Virus record (IMG/VR): IMGVR_UViG_3300048104_000129 | Span: 1-36,864 of that record | Length of the DNA: 36,864 nucleotides | Reading direction: 5' to 3' (one strand) | DNA from: a virus | Shown: positions 18,301-25,855 of the stretch, one piece after another | How the letters are laid out: every line of letters begins with the position of its first letter | How positions within the stretch are numbered: the stretch's first letter is position 1 | Position numbers and translations under genes: made by a program | The notes under the pieces: model-generated | Database searches by the model: none | Told to the model about the DNA's origin: nothing | Seen by the model: the letters and a program-made list of their open reading frames with translations, nothing else

Positions 18301-18855
18301 GCAGGCGAGCGCCCTATCTGGGCTTCTGACCCACGTTTTGCTCTGGTTTGGCAGCTCAAATCGTTTATCTACGCATTTAATAAGGTGATCCTCGAGGGCG
18401 TATTGAGAGAAGGCCGTACTCGATTTATGGAGGGTGACCCTCTGCTTCGCGCGATGGCTCCCCTGCTGATTCTTACTATGGCCGCATTTATGCCACTCGC
18501 CGCACTCGGTCTTGAGCTACGAGAGTACGCCAAGGTGGGGCTGTCTTATGCGCTTCCAGGTATGGACGGCAGCTTAAAGTATTTACGCAGCGACAAGATG
18601 GATTACGGCACTTACTTTGGGGAGCTGTTTTCCCGTGCTGGCCTCGACGGCCCGATTGGTATGTTAACGATGGCCCAGAGATCTGGCGATTGGGGCGGCT
18701 CAGCTCTCGCTACCCTGCTTGGGCCGACTGCTGAACTAACCGACAAAATACTACGAAGCGGACCTATTGATGGGGTTTCTTCTCGAATGGACTCACCACA
18801 AGACCAGGCGGGCGTTTTATTAGGCATTGGCGCAGTTGCGAGGACAGTCCTATGA
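12376..18855 (+). CDS. Giant internal virion protein: lysozyme-like plus HEMGH metalloprotease
   Basis: A 2159-residue ejection protein, T7 gp16-like in position, probably injected to open the wall and guide DNA. It starts with GTG at 12376 behind GAGGGT. Residues about 5-135 (LGVRNNNWLNIRYNPANDWVGQ, YAQFDDPVNGLRAADIVLKNY) form the lysozyme/transglycosylase-like domain often seen in phage structural proteins. Then comes a Pro/Ala/Thr linker (about 135-165), hydrophobic or Gly-rich stretches near 300-330 and 505-525, and a zinc protease motif H1281-EMG-H1285 with FEEWYADQ at about 1331-1338 as likely third ligand. A Gly/Pro linker near 1450-1475 leads into a large helical C-terminal half with hydrophobic segments near 1805 (MNLVTLLPFATLASLPDF) and 2020 (APLLILTMAAFMPLAALGL). 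Proteolytic activity is predicted, not shown. Confidence 0.85.
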   Translation: MSNLGVRNNNWLNIRYNPANDWVGQTGGDKNNYAQFDDPVNGLRAADIVLKNYGSKHGIDNLNDAIFRFAPPEDNNPTPAYARFVANKMGIAPDEKIDLGDPDTREKMIQAMVAFESPDAVALYNPALMDQARGITTATPATPATPATASATASAPTNTISNDLVAAAVQAQQTQAPTPTTDLVASFNPNNTVRNLNSGASRADSIAFAPSGLIESFRRGVSSGAQGIAADLTYMGAAYEALTKDAEGVELSVENARILEEFSGIPMQGMQTFGEFVDNPTVGGAFEQAFSGTGQLVPSLISTITGAGLGSVAMVLGKETLKQSSRQAAKGIIKDAVTAVSRKAATPDQQDIAQAAFEAAKEAHVITRNRYLRRRSAKQGALLGAGVSEYAPLTGSNVSEALESGRDLDSTQAMRAGLVALPQAAVGVFGEVGVLKLIGQQALKKSAGPNSVMGRLAEATLGTGLKSGVLEGGAEVIQEEIAIRNRMDMDPTFTDADANLRRLNALFVGTIGGAAAGGGAAGTMQAAREVSNLGLDAAAGVVEKASEMTDTIKEFMTRNRSTADLTTAALGQTTQESDRDINAQLGAMLDSTSSKEAVWIAGTEPYKDYAKTPNKIKQIFLNGKEAFAAFVPGRGTIVSQDIEVVSNVVKGQASDAVLASALGYSSVKTGAETAVFRVYDSEGGIVSEEAVSMEPEALQAAKTAAEALMPEGGKVEFMDLEDALADRARRAGPEVRAMDEEFDPLEQEQDTNETEGDQEFEPEVRVHSFVKNGQTVQSYQAVEGDNSFDGVEEARTAYAGMLGEDVDYSLPFYKRMSKSVLNTAVKLQDANPDEIVKIAINSDGTYRIDIETTPDTQKIRIRDRRGNDEEVSMSEFIRRSLSQAAQSQQKFRTVNITPPGSDTSISVNPVDLMNAGRRIMESLSGTFMGSGAAQSSRDGLLAMLGELQSRGYEVDIQGVPINEIMESLANPTKKLPPKIGRITVGFDDGGNRVGLEFLLRPYVPGAVTVTNLEEIVDESGNTILVSDEDAREARQDGDTLEPFEIAENNARTADGIPLTDLNIQEGERNVDTAQNRAKGSAPSTGPAKPSPQLNIKSGVTFPLGEVNKSVTTLLKRISSKLKLKVPTAVLGLKAVDGALRDTIASYMVGKTTAKGKIAMRTLRGDSKTKPLDLSDLNAVAAFINKLKEDGLFNAGMLKHIESVADATLLADSFLRRAAYDTFQPLTNSSLVSENLADYALSMLYRGAPRKGQWLGFEGASIIFINDLNNKNEAALAMVAAHEMGHALFKEEIYTTLQNKPLMMRLANAFIRDRNKARKEGEPIKQWEEAGFEEWYADQVAAWAKKDMLGDKAAATNAVDSHFKKVVAKFKKLWTAVKTHEIFRRTDKLKPTFKKYMDDVTKARQSSKETFTSPVYNDEGDIVAWASGLGAARLAAEETPVEETTREEVADEPAAAAAGGSGDGGNTPPPRDIPEPNEPSWEQKAVVQAIRNEIIAQTGHQARAEQWRRKMEQWQKQFLENNPHASQILGIIRTADGMLRMVAGDEVADMFYIRSNTKSGLGFVQARQLARDKWRGGLFDVLGKDWTTDEVQNALREAQGGTPTAELQNPKAKAVREYLEKLHKEYVAPSNSDIGFRDNYFPVLLELSEIANDPQLFTQLIIEEEARQGIKTNRQALRKNVAALVEQQRRLDEGAKPDKGNPLDPGAVVEATIELTKNINPSVLRDTVFLQDPEVALMTYIDNITKRVEWNRATKDANGVDKLQPLLDDLGPVAKENVESVLNAYLGNVTHLSPFWRKTNSYIATMNLVTLLPFATLASLPDFAGSIVQTKEFKGFGMFMKEVVNQIQDQEAAKRLANDVGVVMPEAAANAWMSQADSDMLDPTARMATDKFFKWTGLNALTNISRQFATGMGRQFLIEHAYHPTKRSARYLEQLGVTAEQVKAWNDGGQTFTNEEGQAVRQAITRFVESSVLRPNAGERPIWASDPRFALVWQLKSFIYAFNKVILEGVLREGRTRFMEGDPLLRAMAPLLILTMAAFMPLAALGLELREYAKVGLSYALPGMDGSLKYLRSDKMDYGTYFGELFSRAGLDGPIGMLTMAQRSGDWGGSALATLLGPTAELTDKILRSGPIDGVSSRMDSPQDQAGVLLGIGAVARTVL
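12783..12840 (+). repeat. Short tandem repeat encoding a Pro/Ala/Thr linker
   Basis: Nine-base units of the type ACTCCAGCT repeat about three times and then shift to ACTGCGTCAGCT units, encoding ATPATPATPATASATASAP. It links the lysozyme-like domain to the rest of the giant protein and is likely length-variable between relatives. Confidence 0.8.
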
Positions 18856-19175
18856 GCCCAAAGAAATTACAGCCCCAGTCCAAGTACGAAGAGTTTGACT
18901 TAGACCAAGACGGCACCGTGACCGATGAGGAGATCGCAATGCACCAGGAAATGGTAGATCAGATTGTTAAAGAAGAAAAAGCTGACACGCAGAAGCGTAT
19001 GGCGTGGGTAGCAATGGGATCAATGGTGGTATTCAGCATAGTGCTGATGCTACCGATTATGCCTGACAGCCGAGTCAACGCACTGTCTGACCTGTTGGGG
19101 CTGTTCTATATAGCACAAGCATCTGTCTGCGCAGCGTACTTTGGCGCGACAGCCTTCACTGTAACGAGGAAGTAG
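18852..19175 (+). CDS. EF-hand-containing membrane protein
   Basis: A 107-residue protein with an N-terminal EF-hand loop, DLDQDGTVTDEE (about residues 16-27), which has the D-x-D-x-D-G-x-V-x-x-x-E pattern of a calcium-binding loop. Two hydrophobic helices follow (about residues 50-68, WVAMGSMVVFSIVLMLPIM, and about 77-101). The start overlaps the giant protein's stop (ATGA), and the next gene is a 3-TM holin, so it belongs to the lysis cassette by position. It may be a membrane accessory of lysis or a small virion protein. Only one EF-hand is visible, so calcium binding would need dimerisation or a partner helix pair; function is unknown. Confidence 0.75.
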   Translation: MSPKKLQPQSKYEEFDLDQDGTVTDEEIAMHQEMVDQIVKEEKADTQKRMAWVAMGSMVVFSIVLMLPIMPDSRVNALSDLLGLFYIAQASVCAAYFGATAFTVTRK

Positions 19176-19177
19176 CC

Positions 19178-19549
19178 ATGAGCATTTTAGGAAAGATACT
19201 GGGTAGCGGCGATGTAATCACTAAGGGTCTTAGCTTGATCGACGACATGCACACGTCAGAGACCGAGGTCATAGAGGCAAAGACCAAAGCTAAGACAGAC
19301 CTGCTCAGTAGCTACGCCCCGTTCAAGGTAGCGCAGCGCTACCTAGCTCTGATCTTTGGTTTCACGTTTGTCGGCTCTTATCTGATGGTGCTGACGCTGT
19401 TCTTTATGGAGCGCGACATTACAGCGGTTCAGGAGCTTATCGCTTCGTTCAAGATCGATTGGATCATGCTAACTATAGTTGGCTTTTATTTTGGTGGCGG
19501 TGCGTTTGAAGGCGTTATGTCAAAGAAAAAAGAAGGCGGTAAACAGTGA
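19178..19549 (+). CDS. Holin, 3-TM (GTA holin-like)
   Basis: A 123-residue protein matching the pattern of the 'holin of 3TMs' family. An N-terminal amphipathic section (LGKILGSGDVITKGLSLIDDMHTSETEVIEAKTKAKTDLL) is followed by hydrophobic helices LALIFGFTFVGSYLMVLTLFF and IDWIMLTIVGFYFGGGAFEGV, and a Lys-rich cytoplasmic end (KKKEGGKQ). It would permeabilise the inner membrane for endolysin release. It lies 2 nt after the EF-hand protein stop and shares its stop with the next start (GTGA). Confidence 0.78.
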   Translation: MSILGKILGSGDVITKGLSLIDDMHTSETEVIEAKTKAKTDLLSSYAPFKVAQRYLALIFGFTFVGSYLMVLTLFFMERDITAVQELIASFKIDWIMLTIVGFYFGGGAFEGVMSKKKEGGKQ

Positions 19550-19827
19550 GTGATACGGATATAACGCGACGCTTAGAGCGTCTTGAGTTGAAAATCGACA
19601 AGCTGACCGAGGTGTTGACCAACGTCGCGCGCGTCGAAGAGAAGCTCGTAGGCACTGACGCGCGTTTGAAGCGCCATGAATACCGCCTCGATGAGAACGA
19701 AAGAAAGATTGATGAGGTTGCCGAGTTAGCGTCGAAGAATTCGTCGGTCGCTAAGTTCGGTACGTACATGCTGGCGTCGCTGTGGACCGCCCTGCTCGGT
19801 TTTATGGCTTATTTGTTTAAGGAATAA
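19546..19827 (+). CDS. XhlA-like coiled-coil membrane protein
   Basis: A 93-residue protein. Residues about 5-65 form a heptad coiled coil (RRLERLELKIDKLTEVLTNVARVEEKLVGTDARLKRHEYRLDENERKIDEV), and residues about 70-90 form one C-terminal transmembrane helix (TYMLASLWTALLGFMAYLF). This architecture matches hemolysin XhlA-type phage lysis proteins. The start is GTG, overlapping the holin stop (19546-19549). It could assist the holin or act as an inner-membrane spanin partner; no lipobox or outer-membrane partner is visible, so the spanin reading is weaker. Confidence 0.68.
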   Translation: MSDTDITRRLERLELKIDKLTEVLTNVARVEEKLVGTDARLKRHEYRLDENERKIDEVAELASKNSSVAKFGTYMLASLWTALLGFMAYLFKE

Positions 19828-19829
19828 CG

Positions 19830-20174
19830 ATGTTTAAGTACTTCAAGAAAGAAGATTTCGCCTGTAGCGAGACTGGTGAGAACGAGATCTCTGAGGATTT
19901 TGTGCATCGCCTCGATGAATTGCGTGAGGCATGCGGCTTTCCGTTCTATATCACTAGCGGTTTTAGGAGTAAGAGTCATAGCGTGGAGCTAAAAAAGGCT
20001 CAACCAGGCACCCATGCGCGCGGTATTGCCGCCGACATAGCAGTGCAAGGTGGTATGCAACGTAGGCTAGTAGTAGAGAAAGCCCTTGAGATGGGGTTTA
20101 CAGGCGTAGGCGTGGCTAAAGGCTTCGTGCACGTCGATGTGCGGGATACGACACCTGTACTTTGGTGCTATTAA
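19830..20174 (+). CDS. Endolysin, peptidase M15 family
   Basis: A 114-residue zinc peptidase that cleaves peptidoglycan cross-bridges. It has the M15_3-type motifs: SGFRSKSHS (residues about 48-56), then GTHARGIAADI (His and Asp zinc ligands, about 65-75), and FVHVDVR (second His, about 103-109). It begins MFKYFKKEDFACSETGENEISEDFVHRLDELREACGFPF, typical of these short endolysins, and has no signal peptide, so export depends on the holin. It is the last gene before a 56-nt gap that holds the dyad promoter-like element. Confidence 0.9.
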   Translation: MFKYFKKEDFACSETGENEISEDFVHRLDELREACGFPFYITSGFRSKSHSVELKKAQPGTHARGIAADIAVQGGMQRRLVVEKALEMGFTGVGVAKGFVHVDVRDTTPVLWCY

Positions 20175-20186
20175 AGGCTGGCATAA

Positions 20187-20207
20187 TAATAGTAACGCTA
20201 ATATAAT
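20187..20207 (+). promoter_or_regulatory. 21-bp promoter/operator element before tail module A
   Basis: TAATAGTAACGCTA, then A, then TATAAT (20202-20207). It is identical at 20 of 21 positions to the element at 26522-26542. The TATAAT is a perfect -10 sequence and lies 24 nt before the ATG at 20231. No good -35 is present at the usual spacing (TGGCAT at 17 bp), so an activator, a phage-modified polymerase or an operator role is possible. Confidence 0.6.
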
Positions 20208-20230
20208 TGGATAATCTATAGGTAAAAAAG

Positions 20231-20605
20231 ATGGCATATTCGGAGACTCTGAACCTGGTTACAGGTGATACGCTGCCCGAGCTGACCTTCACACTGAGGG
20301 ACAGTAATACTGCAGCGTCCGGTCAAACGCTAGACCCGAACAACAGTAACACGTGGGCTCCGATAGACGTCTCAGGCGCGACAGTTAAGTTGCGACTACG
20401 TGCGTTAGGCAGTTCGACTGTTAAGAGCACGCTGGTTTGTACCGTTATAAGTGGAACTGCTGGCACTGTAGCCACCGATTTCCCTACTGGAACACTTGAT
20501 ACTGCTGGCACGTTTGAGGGTGAGATCGAGATTACCTTCGCGACGGGCGGCATACAGACGGTCTATGACCTGATCAAGTTCAAGGTACGGAGCGACTTTG
20601 ATTAA
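20231..20605 (+). CDS. Tail/baseplate BppU-like protein
   Basis: A 124-residue beta-rich protein. It starts AYSETLNLVTGDTLPELTFTLRDSNTAASGQTLDPNN and has IDVSGATVKLRLRALGSSTVKSTLVCTV followed by GTFEGEIEITFATGGIQTVYDLIKFKV. This 'intrinsic load, insulated difference' layout is what I associate with the N-terminal domain of phage baseplate upper proteins (BppU_N/DUF2479), which attach adhesins to the tail. It is the first gene of tail module A, and its stop overlaps the next ATG (TAATG). The family link is from memory and not tested. Confidence 0.6.
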   Translation: MAYSETLNLVTGDTLPELTFTLRDSNTAASGQTLDPNNSNTWAPIDVSGATVKLRLRALGSSTVKSTLVCTVISGTAGTVATDFPTGTLDTAGTFEGEIEITFATGGIQTVYDLIKFKVRSDFD

Positions 20606-21672
20606 TGGCTAAGTCTGACGCAAGTTATGTCTACGTAACGGTCGGAACAGCCTATAAGCTGCTTCGTGCCAATGCGAGCATGACTGACGTCAACGCTGCG
20701 GCCTCTTATCAAGAGCTAGTAGCGGCGGGGATTAGACTTGATCCTGACACTAAGAACAGATACTTCCGTAACGAGTTTGTGACGTTTGCGGATGTAGCCA
20801 GTTTCACTGTTCAGAAAGGCGCATTGGATACGCCCACTGTTATCGATTCAATTGACAGCATTGGAGTCACGAAGCCGCTAGACGATTCGTTCGGGTTTGT
20901 AGACCTGATCGAGATCGTCAGAGACATAGTGCGCGGCCCTACAGACAGCGTCTCGATTGGCGACGCGTTAACCGCAGAGACTGGACTGAATAAGGCTGAT
21001 GCGGTTGCAGTATCTGAAGTTTTAGCTAAGGACTTTGGGACAGGAGTCAGTGATTCATCGGTAATGAGCGATGTACCTGTACTAGTGTTTGGCGGCAATT
21101 ACTCTGACGCAGCTACGCTGGCAGATGTATTTGCTAGATCTGCTACGTTTAATCGTACCTTTACTGACACGATTACGCTCGACGACTTTACAGACGTCGA
21201 CGCAATCACAAAGGACACTGTAGCTTCCAAAACAAACATTATTGGGTTCCAGGATATCCATTCCTTTGGAACCAGTAAGCCAATAGCAGAGACCGTCACT
21301 GTCTCTGAACTGGCTAGTTTAGATTTTGACAAGCCAGCGACGGATAGCATTGGCGTTAGCGAAGCGTTCCAGAAAGTAACAACGTTCTCTAGGCAGATTA
21401 CTGAGAGCGCTCCACTTTCTGATGTTTCTGCACACAGCCTCCAAAAGGCTGTGGCTGATTCAGCAACGCTGTCCGAAGCATTTCAAAAGGATGTTGCTTT
21501 CGCTAGAACGTTTTCTGAAGCAGTCAGCTTCTCTGAGCAGGTTGCCACTTCTATGGACCGCTTGTTCAGCGACAACGCGACTCTTTCAGAGGCCATAACT
21601 ATAGAGGTGGCGACACTCACGTCATCTGTATTAAACGCTGGAGCCTTTAACACGGCCCCGATTAATCACTAG
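20605..21672 (+). CDS. Repetitive tail/fibre protein
   Basis: A 355-residue protein. Residues about 90-335 hold irregular repeats of about 18-22 residues with the core D-S-x-x-x-S-E/D-x-F-x-K, for example ATDSIGVSEAFQK, ADSATLSEAFQK and SDNATLSEAI. This suggests a repeated beta or fibrous shaft. The N-terminus (YVYVTVGTAYKLLRANASMTDVNAAASYQELVAAGIRLDPDTK) is distinct and probably anchors it. The end ATLTSSVLNAGAFNTAPINH resembles the capping strands of other phage fibre proteins. No enzymatic motif is seen. It is part of tail module A by position. Confidence 0.6.
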   Translation: MAKSDASYVYVTVGTAYKLLRANASMTDVNAAASYQELVAAGIRLDPDTKNRYFRNEFVTFADVASFTVQKGALDTPTVIDSIDSIGVTKPLDDSFGFVDLIEIVRDIVRGPTDSVSIGDALTAETGLNKADAVAVSEVLAKDFGTGVSDSSVMSDVPVLVFGGNYSDAATLADVFARSATFNRTFTDTITLDDFTDVDAITKDTVASKTNIIGFQDIHSFGTSKPIAETVTVSELASLDFDKPATDSIGVSEAFQKVTTFSRQITESAPLSDVSAHSLQKAVADSATLSEAFQKDVAFARTFSEAVSFSEQVATSMDRLFSDNATLSEAITIEVATLTSSVLNAGAFNTAPINH

Positions 21673-21683
21673 GAGCACACCTA

Positions 21684-22109
21684 ATGTTACAAGACGATTT
21701 AAAAATGACTGGACGCTTGTCGATTGCGATCAACGACGAAGTAGTTCAAGAGGTTAAGAACCTCGTTGTTACCACTGGTAAGGGCTACGTCGCTAGCCGC
21801 ATGAAAGATGCCACTGCTACCGCTATGTCCCACATGGCTGTCGGCACCGGTTCTACGGCTGCTGCAGCTGGAGACACTGCTCTGGGTTCTGAAGTTGACC
21901 GTAATGCACTGGCCTCGACCACCGTATCAGGTGCCAATATTACATACGTGGCTACATTTGCCGCCGGTGAAGGCACAGGCGCATTGACTGAAGCAGGTCT
22001 CTTTAATGCTAGCTCTTCGGGCACCATGCTTTGCCGCACTGTATTTGCAGTTGTGAACAAGGGCGCATCGGACTCGATGACTATTACCTGGACTGTAACC
22101 GTAAGCTAA
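21684..22109 (+). CDS. Small tail fibre-associated protein
   Basis: A 141-residue protein: LQDDLKMTGRLSIAINDEVVQEVKNLVVTTGKGYVASRMKDATATAMSHMAVGTGSTAAAAGDTALGSEVDRNALASTTVSGANITYVATFAAGEGTGALTEAGLF. The series 'MAVGTGSTAAAAGDTALGSEV' and the later 'TEAGLF' are common in phage tail fibre or connector proteins that sit just before the main fibre. The fold is expected to be beta-rich, and no membrane segment is present. GGAG lies 8 nt before the ATG. Confidence 0.65.
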   Translation: MLQDDLKMTGRLSIAINDEVVQEVKNLVVTTGKGYVASRMKDATATAMSHMAVGTGSTAAAAGDTALGSEVDRNALASTTVSGANITYVATFAAGEGTGALTEAGLFNASSSGTMLCRTVFAVVNKGASDSMTITWTVTVS

Positions 22110-22128
22110 GCAAATTTGAGGTAAGGGT

Positions 22129-24777
22129 ATGGCAGTTGTTTTTTCGAACAATGCTGCGTCTACGCTACAGTCGGGGATAACCTCTTCGGCGACGAGCATA
22201 ACGTTACTTAACGGCGCTAACTTTCCATCACTCTCAGGTTCAGACTACACGTATGTGACCCTAGAGAATGTCACTGGTCAGCGAGAGATCGTTAAGGTTA
22301 CAGCTCGTAGCGGCAACACACTCACTGTCGTCCGCGCGCAGGATGGTTCAACAGCGCGTGCTTATAGCGCGGGGGACAAGTGTGAGCTGCGATTAACTGC
22401 TGCGCTACTAAATGAGGTAGCGCAACAGGCGGACACCGACACAAATACTACTTATACGGCGGGTTCCGGTCTGTCGCTAACTGGGACTCAGTTTGCGAAT
22501 ACGGCTCCTGACCAGACTGTCTCATTGACAGGCGGGGGCGCTACGTCCGTAAGTGGTACATACCCTAACTTCACGGTTACTAGCACCGACACGAATACTA
22601 CTTACAGTGTCCAGGATGGCGAGTTGTCGGAGAACAACTTCACCAACGCGGATCATAGTAAGCTAGATGGCATAGCGGCCAGCGCTAACAACTATTCCCA
22701 CCCAAATCATAGCGGGCATGTGGTCAGCTCTGGGGACGGTGCTACAACAATTCAGAACAGTGTCATCACCGAAGCGATGTTGGCATCTGCTGTAGCAACC
22801 AAACTAAATCAATCTGCCCCAAATAAATACAACGCCACGTCTAACCCTACTGCTAATGACGACGGCGCAGATACAGCAGGTAACGGTACGTTTGAGGTCG
22901 GCTCTACTTGGATCAATACTTCTTCAGACGAAGCCTACAGATGTGTTGATGCAAGCACGGGAGCCGCGGTATGGATAAATACTACGCTGACCACTAGCGA
23001 GCTAGGCACAATTGCTACCCAGAACAACAACGCCGTAAACATCGATGGCGGTGCAATCGACGGCACTACGATAGGCGCGAACTCAGCTGCTGCGGGTACT
23101 TTCTCTTCGATTACTGCTACAGGGCTTGAAATTGCTACAACTGCATCAGATACAGGCGTTGACCTTTATTTAAACGGCAACAAATCTAGCAACGGCGGCG
23201 TTGGAAGTATCATTTTTGAAAACGCTGGCGATTCCGTTGGAATGATTCGTTCTAGTAGAGCCTCTGCCGATGACGCTGCTGATATGCTTTTTTATACACA
23301 AGCGGCTGGAGGTTCTAACACTGAACGCTTCCGTATAGAAAATAACGGCGACATCAACTTCTACGATACATCGGGGAACGCAAAGTTGTTCTGGGATGCT
23401 TCGGAAAAACGATTGGGGATTGGGACAAATTCGCCTAGTACGCCTTTGCACATAAGCACTAATGTACAAGCCGTAGCGCAATTAGAAAGCGCTCACGCTA
23501 ATGGCTCGTATGCAATTTGGGCTGTGAGTGGCACTAAGTTCGGAGATGTAGGATCAAAAAAAGGAATAAGTGGGTCAGGAAACACAACTGACTTTATGAT
23601 TGCTTCGCGGTCAACCTATCCATTAATTCTTGGCACTGGTTCGCAAGAACGCATGCGCTTAGACTCCTCTGGGCGCGTGGGTATAGGAACCTCAGTCGCG
23701 CCTCATCAAAAACTGACGGTTACAGGTGCAAGTGCAGCGCTTGATGGTGGTCTTTCCAATGGCATTTTGGCACTAACCACTGGAACTGGAGTCATCGCAG
23801 ATACAAGACTTTTGATGGGTATTGTTGATGATGATTATGCGTGGCTCCAAGCGGCAGATTATGGCGTTGCTTATCGGAATCTTGTTGCAAGTCCGAATGG
23901 TGGCAACCTGTTGGTGGGCAGAACCTCAAGTCTCAGCGGGCAGGCAGGCAGTGTCAGTGCCAACACTGTTCTATCTGTACACGGCGGGCTTTCATCACAC
24001 GCCACATCTGCTGGCATACTTGAACACTACAATGACGAGACTATTTTAAGATCTTACGGAGCAAACGCTGGGTCTGGTGAGTTGGTGTTTAAAACAGGCG
24101 GCGGTGGCGGTAATGCTGATTCGGAAGCCGCTAGGCTGACAGCCGCGGGCGATCTTTACCTCGCGCAGACCGCGGGCTCATCTACTGTCGTCGGGCATAT
24201 AATTCAAGCAAACGGTAAAGCGTTTCACATCGCCGACGGCAACAATCCTCTGCACCTCACAAGATTGAATAGCGACGGCGATATCCAACAGTTTTATAAG
24301 GGTTCTGCCCCTGTTGGTCGTATCGGAACGCAAGGCGGTGACCTTTATCTGGGTACGGACGATGCAAACATCAAGTTTTATAACAGCGAAAGTATCCAGC
24401 CAGTTAACAGCGTTGGCGGTGTAAGAGATAACGCCATCGACATAGGCTCTATAGGCTCTTCAAACGCCAGATTCAGAAGCCTCTACCTGTCAGGCACTGT
24501 CAGAGGCGGTGTAGAGACTGCTGTAACCAGCACCAGCACCACCATCACATCAGGTACGCATCTTTACGTTAGCGCAGCAGGGCGAACAATCACGCTACCT
24601 GCTTCTCCGTCTCAGGGAGCTAAGGCGCACATTACTGTCGGGAACTTTACCGACACGGTGGTGGCTAGAAACGGCAGCAACATCATGGGCGATGCGTCAG
24701 ATATGACTCTCGATGCAGCGTATCTCTCTATTCAATTTATTTATGTGGACGCGACTCGCGGTTGGGTAATGGCATGA
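22129..24777 (+). CDS. Tail fibre protein (module A)
   Basis: An 882-residue trimeric-fibre candidate. The N-terminal about 100 residues are a tail-attachment-like domain ([33 protein letters not shown]). Two copies of TDTNTTY about 50 residues apart (near 104 and 154) flank a beta unit, followed by [28 protein letters not shown], a segment typical of T4-like and other fibres. The middle ([39 protein letters not shown]) repeats the 'rlgIGt.sPs..LhI' beta-helix unit often found next to intramolecular-chaperone fibres. The end ([15 protein letters not shown]...GWVMA) lacks a recognisable S74 protease. The C-terminal part probably binds the receptor. The ATGA overlap with the glycine-rich gene suggests coupled expression. 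Confidence 0.85.
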   Translation: MAVVFSNNAASTLQSGITSSATSITLLNGANFPSLSGSDYTYVTLENVTGQREIVKVTARSGNTLTVVRAQDGSTARAYSAGDKCELRLTAALLNEVAQQADTDTNTTYTAGSGLSLTGTQFANTAPDQTVSLTGGGATSVSGTYPNFTVTSTDTNTTYSVQDGELSENNFTNADHSKLDGIAASANNYSHPNHSGHVVSSGDGATTIQNSVITEAMLASAVATKLNQSAPNKYNATSNPTANDDGADTAGNGTFEVGSTWINTSSDEAYRCVDASTGAAVWINTTLTTSELGTIATQNNNAVNIDGGAIDGTTIGANSAAAGTFSSITATGLEIATTASDTGVDLYLNGNKSSNGGVGSIIFENAGDSVGMIRSSRASADDAADMLFYTQAAGGSNTERFRIENNGDINFYDTSGNAKLFWDASEKRLGIGTNSPSTPLHISTNVQAVAQLESAHANGSYAIWAVSGTKFGDVGSKKGISGSGNTTDFMIASRSTYPLILGTGSQERMRLDSSGRVGIGTSVAPHQKLTVTGASAALDGGLSNGILALTTGTGVIADTRLLMGIVDDDYAWLQAADYGVAYRNLVASPNGGNLLVGRTSSLSGQAGSVSANTVLSVHGGLSSHATSAGILEHYNDETILRSYGANAGSGELVFKTGGGGGNADSEAARLTAAGDLYLAQTAGSSTVVGHIIQANGKAFHIADGNNPLHLTRLNSDGDIQQFYKGSAPVGRIGTQGGDLYLGTDDANIKFYNSESIQPVNSVGGVRDNAIDIGSIGSSNARFRSLYLSGTVRGGVETAVTSTSTTITSGTHLYVSAAGRTITLPASPSQGAKAHITVGNFTDTVVARNGSNIMGDASDMTLDAAYLSIQFIYVDATRGWVMA

Positions 24778-25547
24778 GCAATTTTACAGATTTTATCAGT
24801 GCAGGCGGTGGTGGTGGAAATCTTTTCAATATTCCGTTCCACTCATCACAGACTTGGACTCCACCCTTCAATGGCACAGGTGTAATACATGTTATTGGAG
24901 GCGGTGGCTCAGGCACTAGCTCTTCGAATGAGGGCGGGGGCGCTGGAGGTTACTGCCGCAAGGCGGTTACTTTTTCTACCAGCACTAACTGGACATTTGT
25001 GGTTGGTGCAGGAGGCTTGGGTAATAACACTGGTTCAAACGGTAGTGCTGGTGGTAACAGTTCAGCAACAGATGGAAGCTCTACCCTGACAGCCAACGGA
25101 GGCGCTGGAGGGACTGGCAGCCCAGGTGCAGGCGGAACAGCAAGCGGCGGCGATGTAAACAATACTGGAGGCGCTGGTGGCACTGGAGTTAATGGTGGTG
25201 GTGGAGCTGTTGGTGTTCTTGGCACGGGCAATACAGGAGCCAGACACACTGGAGGTTCTTCAGATATTGCTGGAATACCACTAAGCAACGCTTATGGAGT
25301 GCTAACAGGTGGCGGCTTAGGCGGCATATGTCAGACTGGAAGTGTTGCAGGCAGGTCAGGAGGAGATGGAGGTTTTTTAGCAGGCGGCGGAATGAGCAAC
25401 GACTCTGCCTCTGGCGCATACAACAAAGGCGGCAATGGTGGCATTGGTGGAGGCGGTGGCGGTAATTACAACGGCACAACCTCTAACGGTTACTCAGGCA
25501 ACGGCGGCAACGGCTACATATTAGTGCAGTATCTGACGGTATCGTAA
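24774..25547 (+). CDS. Glycine-rich tail adhesin candidate
   Basis: A 257-residue protein if started at the ATG overlapping the fibre stop (ATGA at 24774); a TTG four codons earlier is less likely. The N-terminus has [29 protein letters not shown], the 'tw.pP.g.g.i.v..iGgGGsG' pattern of the phage Gly-rich domain. The rest is dominated by Gly-Gly-x motifs with Asn and Ser ([29 protein letters not shown]). Similar regions in T-even gp38 adhesins form polyglycine type II sandwiches exposing receptor-binding loops. A receptor-binding role at the fibre tip is plausible, because the gene directly follows the fibre and precedes an assembly chaperone. Confidence 0.78.
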   Translation: MSNFTDFISAGGGGGNLFNIPFHSSQTWTPPFNGTGVIHVIGGGGSGTSSSNEGGGAGGYCRKAVTFSTSTNWTFVVGAGGLGNNTGSNGSAGGNSSATDGSSTLTANGGAGGTGSPGAGGTASGGDVNNTGGAGGTGVNGGGGAVGVLGTGNTGARHTGGSSDIAGIPLSNAYGVLTGGGLGGICQTGSVAGRSGGDGGFLAGGGMSNDSASGAYNKGGNGGIGGGGGGNYNGTTSNGYSGNGGNGYILVQYLTVS

Positions 25548-25557
25548 GGAGAATAAA

Positions 25558-25854
25558 ATGAAGTACAACATCAAAGATGCTGATGGTAACATCGTAAATA
25601 CTATAGTAGCGGATACTGCGTTTGTAGAAGCCAACTTTACACACTATGAATTGTTTGTGGAGCCTACACCACCATTGCCTACAGCAGAAGAAAAAGCTCG
25701 CATGTGGCGTGACATGGCGCTAGTCGGCTGTGACTACATAGTCCCTTTAACAGATCACCCGCAACATGCCGCTTACATGACATATCGTGCTGCATTACGC
25801 GACTGGCCCAGCACGGCAGACTTTCCAGACACTAAACCAACTTTAGGTGAATAA
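25558..25854 (+). CDS. Tail assembly chaperone-like protein, module A
   Basis: A 98-residue protein. The C-terminal half KARMWRDMALVGCDYIVPLTDHPQHAAYMTYRAALRDWPSTADFP matches the Phage_tail_APC pattern: a Trp/Arg-rich helix, a central Asp/Pro segment and YR-ALRD-P. These small proteins follow fibre genes and are thought to aid fibre folding or attachment. AAGGAG precedes the ATG at ideal spacing. A paralogue with the same TYRAALRD core lies at 32040-32495. Confidence 0.78.
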   Translation: MKYNIKDADGNIVNTIVADTAFVEANFTHYELFVEPTPPLPTAEEKARMWRDMALVGCDYIVPLTDHPQHAAYMTYRAALRDWPSTADFPDTKPTLGE

Positions 25855-25855
25855 C

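Noticed and set aside
24950-25288. Pro-rich - strand ORF in the glycine-rich gene
   Set aside because: Antisense of GGN glycine codons gives Pro codons; composition artefact.
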